Shown here: one piece after another, positions 1-6,737 of the stretch
How positions within the stretch are numbered: the stretch's first letter is position 1
How the letters are laid out: every line of letters starts with the position of its first letter
Assembly: GCA_021784255.1 (NCBI GenBank)
Contig: JAJXSZ010000073.1
Span: forward strand, 1 to 11,062
DNA length: 11,062 nt
Direction: 5' to 3'
DNA from: Pseudomonadota bacterium
Lineage (GTDB): Bacteria; Pseudomonadota; Alphaproteobacteria; Acetobacterales; Acetobacteraceae
Program-made: the position numbers and the translations under genes
Notes under the pieces: model-generated
What the model saw: the letters and a program-made list of their open reading frames with translations, nothing else
Told to the model about the DNA's origin: nothing
The model's database searches: none

Positions 1-890
1 CGCGGGGCGCGGCGGAGCGCCTCGATGGCCCGGCGTGTAAAGTATGCCTCCGCCGGCGAGCGCGGCTCCGGCCGATGGCTGGCAAGCCAGGTCTCGATCA
101 TGGCGTTCGCGTTCTCCGGCAGGGCCTGGTAGCCGTCGCGATAGATGATCTCCTGGATCGCGGCATTTTCGATGCGCCCCCGGGCCTGGCGAACCCACCG
201 CGCATACTGGCGTCGCACATCTCTCCAGCGCCACCACGACAGCGGGCGGAAACGAAAGGTCGCCGCCGCGACGCCAATGACGCGCTGCGAGTCCCAGGTG
301 GTCTCGGTCGGCCGGAAGTCGTGCGCGGCGATCGAACCGAGCAGACCGTCGCCGCGATAGAGCTGAACCGGCAGGCGCACGCCCAGCTCCGCAAATCGCC
401 GGACGAAGCCCGCCGACATCGCGTAGAGCTGGCCGTTGACCACTCCCCCGGCGAGCGTCGCTGCGGCTGTCGCGGCGGCGGAGCGCCCTGCGGTGGGAAC
501 TCCGGACGCGATGTGCGCCTGCGGATGCTGCTCGGCGGCGTCTCGCAAGGCTCGCAGCGCCCCGTCGCCGATCTCGGCGTAACCGTCGACCGCGACATAG
601 AGCTTCGCCTCGCCATGCAGCTGGCGCAAAAACACGTTGATCGCGTTCGACTTGTCGGCGCGCGCAATTCGATAGACCGACATGCCCGCGTGGAGCAGCG
701 GAACCGCGCGCAGGCGTGCCTCGCTGGTGTCCGTCGTGCCGTTCAGCAGCACCGAGATATGCGTGGCGGAATTGCCGGCTGCGCGGTCGATGGCCGCCAC
801 GCATCGGGCGATCGCGTCGCCCTCGTTCGCCGCGAAGACCGCGACATGAAAATCGAGCATGCTTCCCGCCCGTTGCTGATCCGGCATCAT
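1..890 (-). CDS. Glycosyltransferase family 2-like protein (3' end beyond left edge)
   Basis: About 296 codons are visible and the C-terminus lies outside the window. Reading the minus strand gives a coherent GT-A-like protein. Near the N-terminus is FHVAVFAANEGDAIARC, the first strand and nucleotide-binding loop typical of GT2 enzymes. VLLNGTTD follows, then a conserved ADKSNAIN block. VAVDGYAEI around residue 102 sits where the DXD metal site is expected, and YRGDGLLGS around residue 181 is the likely acceptor-side acidic motif. Trp/Arg-rich helices follow. It would transfer a sugar from a nucleotide-sugar donor at the cytoplasmic face; donor and acceptor cannot be told. The start is ATG at 890, with AGGG six bases upstream. 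ATG at 887 and ATG at 860 (giving MLDFHVAVF) are alternatives, and 860 lies closer to where the conserved domain begins. The gene begins directly beside the corC remnant and a REP-like inverted repeat. Confidence 0.8.
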   Translation of the reverse strand, partial: MMPDQQRAGSMLDFHVAVFAANEGDAIARCVAAIDRAAGNSATHISVLLNGTTDTSEARLRAVPLLHAGMSVYRIARADKSNAINVFLRQLHGEAKLYVAVDGYAEIGDGALRALRDAAEQHPQAHIASGVPTAGRSAAATAAATLAGGVVNGQLYAMSAGFVRRFAELGVRLPVQLYRGDGLLGSIAAHDFRPTETTWDSQRVIGVAAATFRFRPLSWWRWRDVRRQYARWVRQARGRIENAAIQEIIYRDGYQALPENANAMIETWLASHRPEPRSPAEAYFTRRAIEALRRAP

Positions 891-896
891 CGACGA

Positions 897-928
897 CCCT
901 GACAGGCTCGACACGGAAAGGCTCAGGG
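897..928. repeat. REP-like imperfect inverted repeat
   Basis: The arms CCCTGA (897-902) and TCAGGG (923-928) are exact reverse complements. Between them AGGCTC occurs twice in direct orientation. The CCCTGA/AGGCTC/TCAGGG vocabulary recalls intergenic REP elements of proteobacteria, but the family is not identified. The element lies exactly where similarity to the corC 3' end stops. Confidence 0.35.
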
Positions 929-929
929 C

Positions 930-1107
930 GCACCCGCCGTCCGTCGGCCTCCAGCACAGGGAACACCAGACCCGGCGGGTGCGCAACGACTTCGCCGCGC
1001 GCCGGCAGGTGCGCCGCCAGGGTCACCGCAAGGCCGCCGACCGTGTCGATGTCGGCCCCCGCGCCTCCTGCGTGAGCACCGCGCCGGGCCGTTCCTCGCA
1101 GGCGCCT
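930..1107 (-). pseudogene. Degenerate duplicate of the corC 3' end
   Basis: The minus strand matches the 3' part of intact corC (copy at about 2849-3023) at roughly 88-89% of bases, counted by eye. The match is in the same orientation. The translated part reads ADIDTVGGLAVTLAAHLPA and continues to VLEADGRRVR, against ADIDTVGGLVVTLAGHVPA and VLEADGRRVR in intact CorC. It corresponds to the end of the CorC_HlyC domain. One base is missing about 35 bp into the match, just before the ADIDTVGG segment, so the frame is broken. There is no N-terminal part, no CBS domain and no corC-like stop. Several differences are non-synonymous, as expected for a non-functional relic. Similarity fades at about 1103-1107 and ends at the REP-like repeat on the other side. 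Confidence 0.82.
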
Positions 1108-1389
1108 CGGCACGGACACGAGGTATTGGCCTTCGCGTCCTCGATAATTCAGCTTGTCCCGGGTTCCATTCGTTTCCGGACGACATCGCTCGCCTCGACC
1201 AAACTGGACCTGCCAGGAGCCACCGAAGTCCGCCTCAACCGCGCCGAGCGCCTGCTCTCCGTCACCTTCGAGGACGGCCACGCCACCGGCATCTATTCCT
1301 GGGACCTCCTGCACCGGCTCGGCCGCGAGCGCGGGCACCGCTGGCGCGCCTATCTCCAGGCCCTGGAACAGGCGGGCGTCTCGCGGTGA
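979..1389 (+). CDS. DUF971 (GBBH-like N-terminal domain) protein, shortened; possibly a remnant
   Basis: The C-terminal 65 or so residues resemble DUF971 proteins: LPGATEVRLNRAERLLSVTF, then EDGHATGIYSWDLLHRLG, then a charged helix ending QAGVSR. In DUF971 proteins as I know them, the first piece opens the domain and GHxTGIYSWDxL closes it, with a segment containing LRxxSPSAEVQGH between. That middle is absent here, as if two similar 'F-(D/E)-D-G' sites had been joined. The open frame starts at GTG 979, but codons before about 1125 are only the antisense of the corC remnant. The homologous part begins near 1201. No ATG or GTG precedes it in frame after 979; TTG at 1126 is the only other candidate and has GAGG just two bases upstream. 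Whether it is expressed is doubtful. It ends 21 bp from the convergent membrane-protein gene. Confidence 0.45.
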   Translation: MRNDFAARRQVRRQGHRKAADRVDVGPRASCVSTAPGRSSQAPRHGHEVLAFASSIIQLVPGSIRFRTTSLASTKLDLPGATEVRLNRAERLLSVTFEDGHATGIYSWDLLHRLGRERGHRWRAYLQALEQAGVSR

Positions 1390-1410
1390 CCGGAACCGGG
1401 CCGCGTCCGC

Positions 1411-2814
1411 TCAGCGACCGAACACCCCGGCCAGAGGCGCGGTGAACTGGCGCAAGTCGGCGCCGATCGCGGCGTAGAACTCGGGCGAGGGAGAGCCGTA
1501 AGGGATCCGCTGGTAGACGAACAGCACCAGGAAATTCGTCACGGCCCCGACCGCCGCGAGCAGCAGCGCGACCCCGACCGTCCGGTCACGCGGCCCCAGG
1601 CGCGCGAGACCGAGCCAGGCGCCAAGCTGCAGCAGCGGGTAAAATTCGATCCGGTACCGCAACGCCATGCTGACCGCGGTCATGATCAGCACCGCCGGAA
1701 TGGCGAGCCCGGCGAGCAGCATGCCGGCGCCGGGACCAACGCGCGCCCCGCCACGCGAACGCCACCCGGCGAGGGCGAGGAACAGCAGCAGCGGGTCGGA
1801 AAGCAGGAAGGTACCGGGCGGAAATTCAGCGCTCTCGACCCAGTAGGACATCGGACCATGCAGCAGGAACTGCCCGTTCGGCCCGACGATGGCCCCGATC
1901 GGGAACCAGTAATAGAGCGCCCCGAGCCAGAGGCGCCCGAGACTGAACAGGCCGCGCGCCTCGACCGCGAGGCGCTGCGGCGCGTAATGGTGGGTCCAGA
2001 GATAGTCGGTGAAATTGGCGAAGGTCAGGGGATTGCCCCACCGCTCGTAATTCACACCCGCCGTTGCCCCTGCAAACAGCAGCAGGATGACGAGCGGGGC
2101 CACGAAGCGCCAGGTGAACGCGCGCGGCACCAGGCCTCGCCACCCGCCGCCCTCCAGCCAGGCGAGCCGCAGCATCAGCAGCCCCAGCGCGGCATAAAGA
2201 CCGGTCGCGGTCGAGACCCGGGTGTTGAGCACGAGCCCGGCAGCGACCGCCATCCAGCACAGGCGGCCCGTCGTGAAGCCCTCTTCGCGCAGCAGGCCGC
2301 GAACCGCGAGCAGCACGAACCCGGCGGCAAGAGCGCCATCCCAGTCCACCACCTCCTGGTAGATCGACGGTCTCAGAAAGCCATAAAAGGGGCCGAACAG
2401 GATCGCCATGGCCAGGATCGCCGCCATGGCGGGTGACGCGCCGGCGGCACGGTGGGCGGAGCGCGCCGCCTCGGCAACGCACCACACGGCGAGGACCGAG
2501 GCAACGAGGCACAAGACCCGCGTGACATCCTGCCCGATGCCGCCGACGAGAAGCAGCGGCAGGCGCACCAGGGCAAGCACGATGCCGACATAGGAATAGA
2601 CCCTGCCGTTGCGGGCGAACCCCTCGAAGCCGATCGTTGCCGGGGCGACATCGAAACGGCCTCGTAACAGGTGCGTCAGCATGGAGTTGAACACCATGCC
2701 GTCATGCACCGGCGCGAACAGCCCCCCGCCAGCGGCAAGCGGCACCGCGTAGAGCGCCAGTGCCGCCACCGCCAGCAACCATGGCGACAGCAGGTTTGCC
2801 GGTTCAGAGCTCAT
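1411..2814 (-). CDS. Polytopic membrane protein, GT-C glycosyltransferase-like
   Basis: A 467-residue protein with about ten or more hydrophobic helices. The first is near residues 11-31. It is followed by a loop with an acidic residue, FAPVHDGMVFNSM (Asp38). Asp in the first outer loop followed by many helices is the plan of GT-C enzymes, which use polyprenyl-phosphate sugars at the outer face (PMT/ArnT-like). I see no specific family motif, so the GT-C call is inference from topology. Other loops include RPSIYQEVVDWDGAL and NYERWGNPLTFANFTDYLW. The ATG overlaps the corC stop in an ATGA overlap, so it is probably translated by coupling with the miaB-phoH-ybeY-corC chain. lnt would be expected at this position in many proteobacteria, but nothing here resembles a nitrilase-type Lnt domain. 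A flippase or polymerase is an alternative role. Confidence 0.75.
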   Translation of the reverse strand: MSSEPANLLSPWLLAVAALALYAVPLAAGGGLFAPVHDGMVFNSMLTHLLRGRFDVAPATIGFEGFARNGRVYSYVGIVLALVRLPLLLVGGIGQDVTRVLCLVASVLAVWCVAEAARSAHRAAGASPAMAAILAMAILFGPFYGFLRPSIYQEVVDWDGALAAGFVLLAVRGLLREEGFTTGRLCWMAVAAGLVLNTRVSTATGLYAALGLLMLRLAWLEGGGWRGLVPRAFTWRFVAPLVILLLFAGATAGVNYERWGNPLTFANFTDYLWTHHYAPQRLAVEARGLFSLGRLWLGALYYWFPIGAIVGPNGQFLLHGPMSYWVESAEFPPGTFLLSDPLLLFLALAGWRSRGGARVGPGAGMLLAGLAIPAVLIMTAVSMALRYRIEFYPLLQLGAWLGLARLGPRDRTVGVALLLAAVGAVTNFLVLFVYQRIPYGSPSPEFYAAIGADLRQFTAPLAGVFGR

Positions 2815-3659
2815 GGTGCCGCGGCCTGCCGGCGCACCCGCACCCGCCGCACCCGCCGCCCGTCCGCCTCCAGCACGCGGAACAGCAGGCCCGACGGGTG
2901 CGCAACGACTTCGCCGCGCGCCGGCACGTGCCCCGCCAGGGTCACCACGAGGCCGCCCACCGTGTCGATATCGGCCCCCCGCTCCTCCTCCGTGAGCACG
3001 GCGCCAAGCCGTTCCTCGAAGGCCGCGATCGGCAGTCGTGCATCGACATCGAGCACCCCCTCGCCGCGCTCGGACAGCATCGGCCCCGGCGGCTCGTCGT
3101 GCTCGTCGGAAATATCGCCGGTGATGGTCTCGACCAGGTCCTCGATCGTCACCAGCCCGTCGATGCCGCCATACTCATCGACCACCAGCGCGAGGTGCAT
3201 GCGCGCCTGGCGCATCTGCGCGAGCAGGTCGAGCACCGGTATCTGCGGTCCCACCAGCAACGGCCGGCGCAGCAGCGCCTCCAGCCGGAACGCCTCGGGC
3301 GCTCCGGTGTAGCCGAACACGTCCTTGATGTGGACCATGCCGACGATGTCGTCGAGCTGCTCGCGATAGACCGGCATGCGCGAATGCCCCTCGGCGCGGA
3401 TCTGCGCGATCGCCCCGGCAAGCGAGGTGTCGAGCCGGATCGCGACGATGTCGGCGCGTGGGATCATCACGTCATAGGCGCTCTTGCCGCGCAGCCGGAG
3501 CACGTTCTCGATCAGCGCGCGCTCCTGGCGGTCGAGCGCGACCACCTCGCCCGGTGCCGCCGGCGTCTCCGCCGCCTCCTCGACCAGCTCCGCGATGCTC
3601 TCGCGCAGGCTCGGCTCCGGGCGGTGCAGCAGCGCCCGCAAATGTTCCCGGATCGTCAC
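2811..3659 (-). CDS. corC: CorC/HlyC-family CBS-domain protein
   Basis: 282 residues. A short N-terminal region precedes RGKSAYDVMIPRADIVAI (around 57-74), the usual opening of the CorC CBS pair. The first CBS domain covers about 65-120 (GHSRMPVYREQLDDIVGMVH). The second covers about 130-185 (VVDEYGGIDGLVTIEDLVE). A CorC_HlyC/transporter-associated domain covers about 200-275 (IDTVGGLVV, VLEADGRRV). Family members without the DUF21 membrane domain are soluble and are linked to Mg2+/Co2+ efflux or membrane stress; the haemolysin name is historical. The start is GTG at 3659, overlapping the ybeY stop as GTGA. The gene ends in an ATGA overlap with the membrane-protein gene. Its 3' end is duplicated 1.9 kb away. 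Confidence 0.93.
   Translation of the reverse strand: MTIREHLRALLHRPEPSLRESIAELVEEAAETPAAPGEVVALDRQERALIENVLRLRGKSAYDVMIPRADIVAIRLDTSLAGAIAQIRAEGHSRMPVYREQLDDIVGMVHIKDVFGYTGAPEAFRLEALLRRPLLVGPQIPVLDLLAQMRQARMHLALVVDEYGGIDGLVTIEDLVETITGDISDEHDEPPGPMLSERGEGVLDVDARLPIAAFEERLGAVLTEEERGADIDTVGGLVVTLAGHVPARGEVVAHPSGLLFRVLEADGRRVRRVRVRRQAAAP
2849..3023 (-). repeat. Intact copy of the duplicated corC 3' segment
   Basis: About 175 bp inside corC that match 930-1103 in the same orientation, making a diverged direct repeat 1.92 kb apart. The best-preserved stretch is the CGGCGCGCGGCGAAGTCGTT region and its surroundings, encoding ARGEVVAHP. The segment between the copies holds the GT-C-like gene and the DUF971 remnant. 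Confidence 0.8.
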
Positions 3660-4123
3660 GACATCACCGGCGCGCGCCGGACCTTCCAGGGATTGGGCAC
3701 GCCGAGGCGGGCGAGCCGGCGCGCCTCCGCCCTCTCCATCCGCCGCGCCTCGCCCGCGGCGTGATGGTCGAGCCCGTCCAGATGCAGCAGCCCGTGCAGC
3801 AGGAGATGCGCGACATGGTCCGCCACGCGCTTGCCCTCCGCGGCCGCCTCGCGCGCCACCACGCCGCGCGCCAGCACGATCTCGCCTGCAAGCCCCGCGC
3901 CGGATGGAAAGGTCAGCACATTGGTCGGCTTGTCGCGCCCGCGATGGCGCGCATTGAGCCGCCGCACCGCGCGGTCGGAATCGAGCACGACGACGACCGC
4001 CGCATCGCCGCAGACGCGCCGCACCAGCCGCTCGATGCCGGCCACGCGCCGCCAGGCGGGATCGGCGATGACGAGTTCCGGTCCCGCTCCGGGCGGTGGC
4101 CAGGCAGGGTGATCAGGCGGCAT
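3656..4123 (-). CDS. ybeY: Endoribonuclease/rRNA maturation factor YbeY
   Basis: 155 residues from ATG at 4123. The zinc-binding signature is complete: HGLLHLDGLDH with His110, His114 and His120. The upstream strand motif DKPTNVLTFP (around 64-73) is typical of the family. YbeY takes part in 16S rRNA 3'-end maturation and ribosome quality control. The frame is open back to 4192, but I chose 4123 for two reasons. GGAGG lies a few bases before it, and the earlier residues are arginine-rich antisense of phoH with no family similarity. The chosen start gives an 11-base overlap with the end of phoH. The stop overlaps the corC GTG (GTGA), so translation is probably coupled. Confidence 0.92.
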   Translation of the reverse strand: MPPDHPAWPPPGAGPELVIADPAWRRVAGIERLVRRVCGDAAVVVVLDSDRAVRRLNARHRGRDKPTNVLTFPSGAGLAGEIVLARGVVAREAAAEGKRVADHVAHLLLHGLLHLDGLDHHAAGEARRMERAEARRLARLGVPNPWKVRRAPVMS

Positions 4124-5147
4124 CGCCCTCCGTACCCCGCGCCCGCCGCGAGCGTGTCTCGCGCTCGGCCGCGGCGCGCTGGTCGTAGGCATCGACGATC
4201 GCCGCCACCAGCGGATGGCGCACCACGTCGCGCTTGTCGAAACGGCAGACGGCGATTCCCGGCACGCCCTCCAGGGTCTCCAGCGCGTCGCGCAGGCCCG
4301 AGCGCGTGCCGGCCGGCAGGTCGACCTGGCTGAGGTCGCCGTTGATCACCATGCGGGTGCCCTCGCCCATGCGCGTGAGCGCCATCTTCATCTGCACCGG
4401 CGTGGTGTTCTGCGCCTCGTCGAGGATGACGAAGGCGTGCGCCAGCGTCCGCCCGCGCATGAAGGCGAGCGGCGCCACCTCGATCTCGCCGCTGCCCAGC
4501 CGCTTCACCACCTGCTCGGCCGGCATCATGTCGTAGAGCGCGTCGTAGAGCGGGCGCAGATAGGGATCGACCTTGTCCTTGAGGTCGCCCGGCAGGAAGC
4601 CGAGCCGCTCGCCGGCCTCCACGGCCGGGCGCGACAGCACGATGCGGTCGATGCGCTGGGTCTGCAGCATCGCCACCGCCTGGGCGACCGCGAGATAGGT
4701 CTTGCCGGTGCCGGCGGGGCCGAGCGCGAACACCATCTCGTGCGTGGCCAGCGTCTCCATGTAGCGGGCCTGGCCGGGACTGCGCGCGGCGACCGCGCCG
4801 CGGCGGGTGCGGATCGCGGGGATGTCGGCGAGCGGCAGGCGCGGATCCTCGATATCGGCGAGCCGGATCGCCGCCTCCACCTCGCTCATGCCCACCGCCT
4901 CGCCGCGCTCGAGCTTGCGGTAGAGCCCGTCGAGCGCGCCGCGCGCCGCCTCCACCCGGTCGCTGTCACCGGCGATCGCGATCCGGTTGCCGCGGCAGGA
5001 CAGCCGCACCCCGAGCCCCTGCTCCAATCGCACCAGGTGCCGGTCGTGGTCGCCGAGCAGCAGCGGCAGCAGGGCGTTGTCGGCGAAATCGAGGGTGATG
5101 GCCCTCGCAGAACCATGGGCGGCGGCCGTCGCGGTGATGTGGGTCAA
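4113..5147 (-). CDS. phoH: PhoH-like ATPase (YbeZ type)
   Basis: 344 residues. After an N-terminal region with a KH-like segment (VRLEQGLGVRLSCRGNRIAI, around 39-58) comes the P-loop GPAGTGKT (143-150). Then come VLSRPAVEAGERLGFLPGDL, the Walker B FVILDEAQNTTP (around 239-250), and a motif with VINGDLSQVDLP (around 267-278). These identify the PhoH-like ATPase that partners YbeY in RNA metabolism. The start appears to be TTG at 5147, overlapping the miaB TGA as TTGA. GAGGAG lies about 11 bases upstream, and no ATG or GTG precedes the conserved N-terminus. The charged tail after about residue 325 is variable and overlaps the ybeY start. Confidence 0.93.
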   Translation of the reverse strand: MTHITATAAAHGSARAITLDFADNALLPLLLGDHDRHLVRLEQGLGVRLSCRGNRIAIAGDSDRVEAARGALDGLYRKLERGEAVGMSEVEAAIRLADIEDPRLPLADIPAIRTRRGAVAARSPGQARYMETLATHEMVFALGPAGTGKTYLAVAQAVAMLQTQRIDRIVLSRPAVEAGERLGFLPGDLKDKVDPYLRPLYDALYDMMPAEQVVKRLGSGEIEVAPLAFMRGRTLAHAFVILDEAQNTTPVQMKMALTRMGEGTRMVINGDLSQVDLPAGTRSGLRDALETLEGVPGIAVCRFDKRDVVRHPLVAAIVDAYDQRAAAERETRSRRARGTEGDAA

Positions 5148-6520
5148 GCGCAGGCGAGCTCCTCGGTTTGGGGAAGGGGTTCGGCGGCGAGTGAGTTGGG
5201 GCGTCCTTCGATGATGCGCACGGCCGTCTCGGTGCCGATCACGGATGCCGGGCCGGTCATGTGCACCGGCTGCAGCCAGGGCGAGCGGCCCGCCACCTGG
5301 CCGCGATGGCGGCCCTGCCCGGTGAACAGCACCTTGATCACCTTGCCGGCGCAGCCCCGGTTGAAGTCGGCCTGCTGGTCGCGCAGCAGAACCTGGATGT
5401 CGGCGAGGCGGCGATCCTTTTCAACCTCGGCGATCTGCGCCGGCGCACCGGCGGCCGGCGTGCCCGGTCGCGGCGAATACTTGAAGCTGAACGCCTGCGC
5501 GAAGCCGACGTCGCGGATCAGCGCCAGCGTCGCCTGGTGGTCGGCCTCGGTCTCGCCGGGGTGGCCGGCGATGATGTCGGTGGACAGCGCCAGGTCCGGC
5601 CGCGCCGCGCGCAGCCGCTCGGCCAGCCTTCGGTAGTGGTCCGCCGTATGGCCTCGGTTCATCGCCGCCAGCACCCGGTCCGAGCCCGACTGCACCGGCA
5701 GATGCAGGAACGGCACGAGGCCCGGCACCTCGCGGTGCGCGGCGATGAGGTCCGCGTCCATGTCGCGCGGGTGCGAGGTCGTGTAGCGCAGGCGCAGCAG
5801 GCCGGGGATCGCGGCCAGCTCGCGGATCAGCCGCCCGAGCCCGCCGGAGCGCCCGTTGCCCAGATCGCCATGCCAGGCGTTCACGTTCTGGCCGAGCAGC
5901 ACGATCTCGCGCGCCCCGCCGGCGACGAGTTGCCGCGCCTCGGCCAGCACCGCCGGCATCGGCCGGCTCGCCTCCGCGCCGCGCGTGTAGGGCACGACGC
6001 AGAACGAACAGAACTTGTCACAGCCTTCCTGGATGGTCAGGAACGCCGAGATCGCTGGGGCCGCGCTTTCCGGCAAATGGTCGAATTTGCTCTCGGCCGG
6101 GAACTCGGTCTCGATCACCGCCCCCGCCGCGCGGGCGGCGCGGGCGACCATCTCCGGCAGGCGGTGATAGGTCTGCGGTCCCATCACGATATCGACGAAG
6201 GGCGCGCGGGCGACGATCTCCCGCCCCTCGGCCTGCGCCACGCAGCCGGCCACGGCGAAGATCATGCCCGGCCGCACCTGCTTCAGCGGGCGCAGGCGGC
6301 CGAGCTCGGAAAACACCTTCTCGGACGCGTTCTCACGGATATGGCAGGTGTTGAGGATGACCATGTCGGCATCCTCCGCCCGGTCCGTCGGCGCATAGCC
6401 GAGTGGGGCGAGCACGTCCTGCATGCGGGCGCTGTCGTAGACGTTCATCTGACAGCCCCAGGTGATGACGTGCAGCCGCCGCATCGCCCGCGCGTCGTTG
6501 GCCCGCGCGTCGGTCGTCAT
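5144..6520 (-). CDS. miaB: tRNA-2-methylthio-N6-dimethylallyladenosine synthase MiaB
   Basis: 458 residues, the normal length. The N-terminal UPF0004 domain has its three cluster cysteines at 23 (TWGCQMN), 59 (LNTCHIRENA) and 93 (AGCVAQ). The radical-SAM motif is CDKFCSFC with Cys167, 171 and 174. A TRAM domain occupies about residues 386-447. MiaB binds two 4Fe-4S clusters and adds a methylthio group to i6A37 of tRNAs that read codons starting with U. ATG at 6520 is the first start. ATG at codon 13 (MRRLHVITWG) is equally possible, and neither has a strong ribosome binding site. First gene of the overlapping chain miaB-phoH-ybeY-corC-membrane protein. Confidence 0.96.
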   Translation of the reverse strand: MTTDARANDARAMRRLHVITWGCQMNVYDSARMQDVLAPLGYAPTDRAEDADMVILNTCHIRENASEKVFSELGRLRPLKQVRPGMIFAVAGCVAQAEGREIVARAPFVDIVMGPQTYHRLPEMVARAARAAGAVIETEFPAESKFDHLPESAAPAISAFLTIQEGCDKFCSFCVVPYTRGAEASRPMPAVLAEARQLVAGGAREIVLLGQNVNAWHGDLGNGRSGGLGRLIRELAAIPGLLRLRYTTSHPRDMDADLIAAHREVPGLVPFLHLPVQSGSDRVLAAMNRGHTADHYRRLAERLRAARPDLALSTDIIAGHPGETEADHQATLALIRDVGFAQAFSFKYSPRPGTPAAGAPAQIAEVEKDRRLADIQVLLRDQQADFNRGCAGKVIKVLFTGQGRHRGQVAGRSPWLQPVHMTGPASVIGTETAVRIIEGRPNSLAAEPLPQTEELACA

Positions 6521-6652
6521 GAGGGCAACAGCCCGGCCGGAAGGAGCCGGGACGGCGTGACCGTCCGGCGCGAGGCGCCACCGGCGGATGCGGTCAGGCG
6601 CAAGGGACGGCAGAATTCCTTGGCATTGCGATCACTTTCGCAGCAGTCTCAG

Positions 6653-6676
6653 TGACTTTGTCAAGCATTGACTTTG
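6653..6676 (-). promoter_or_regulatory. Possible miaB operon promoter with a repeated octamer
   Basis: The minus strand has TTGACA at 6664-6659, a perfect -35 hexamer in a fairly AT-rich patch 139 bp before the miaB start. At 17-bp spacing the -10 position (6641-6636) reads GCGAAA, which is weak. On the plus strand the octamer TGACTTTG occurs at 6653-6660 and 6669-6676, 16 bp apart, overlapping the -35 element. The promoter is inferred; a regulator binding the repeats is speculation. Confidence 0.35.
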
Positions 6677-6701
6677 GCGACGACCGGCTTTTGCCCGGCC
6701 C

Positions 6702-6737
6702 TGGCGCGGTCACGCCCCGCCCATGGCGCGGTCACGC
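6702..6737. repeat. 14-bp direct repeat across the plsC stop codon
   Basis: TGGCGCGGTCACGC occurs at 6702-6715 and again at 6724-6737, 22 bp apart. The second copy contains the plsC stop codon. It looks like a small local duplication. No terminator hairpin with a T-run is evident downstream of plsC. Confidence 0.6.

Noticed and set aside
75..902. Plus-strand open frame of 275 codons and minus-strand frame 98-667
   Set aside because: The third reading, a minus-strand frame open to the left edge, has clear glycosyltransferase motifs. These two are its shadows.
891..3100. Integrative element using the corC 3' end as an attachment site
   Set aside because: The duplicated gene end recalls such integration, but there is no integrase, transposase or terminal inverted repeat, and the repeat is far longer and more diverged than an attachment site.
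2760..3764. Plus-strand open frame of 334 codons over corC
   Set aside because: It is antisense to corC. Its beginning resembles the antisense of the corC remnant only because the corC segment is duplicated.
4215..5636. Long plus-strand open frame opposite phoH and miaB (473 codons), and another at 5261-6655
   Set aside because: Both are antisense to strongly identified genes, rich in His, Arg, Ala and Gly, and have no recognisable motifs. Long shadow frames are expected at this GC content.
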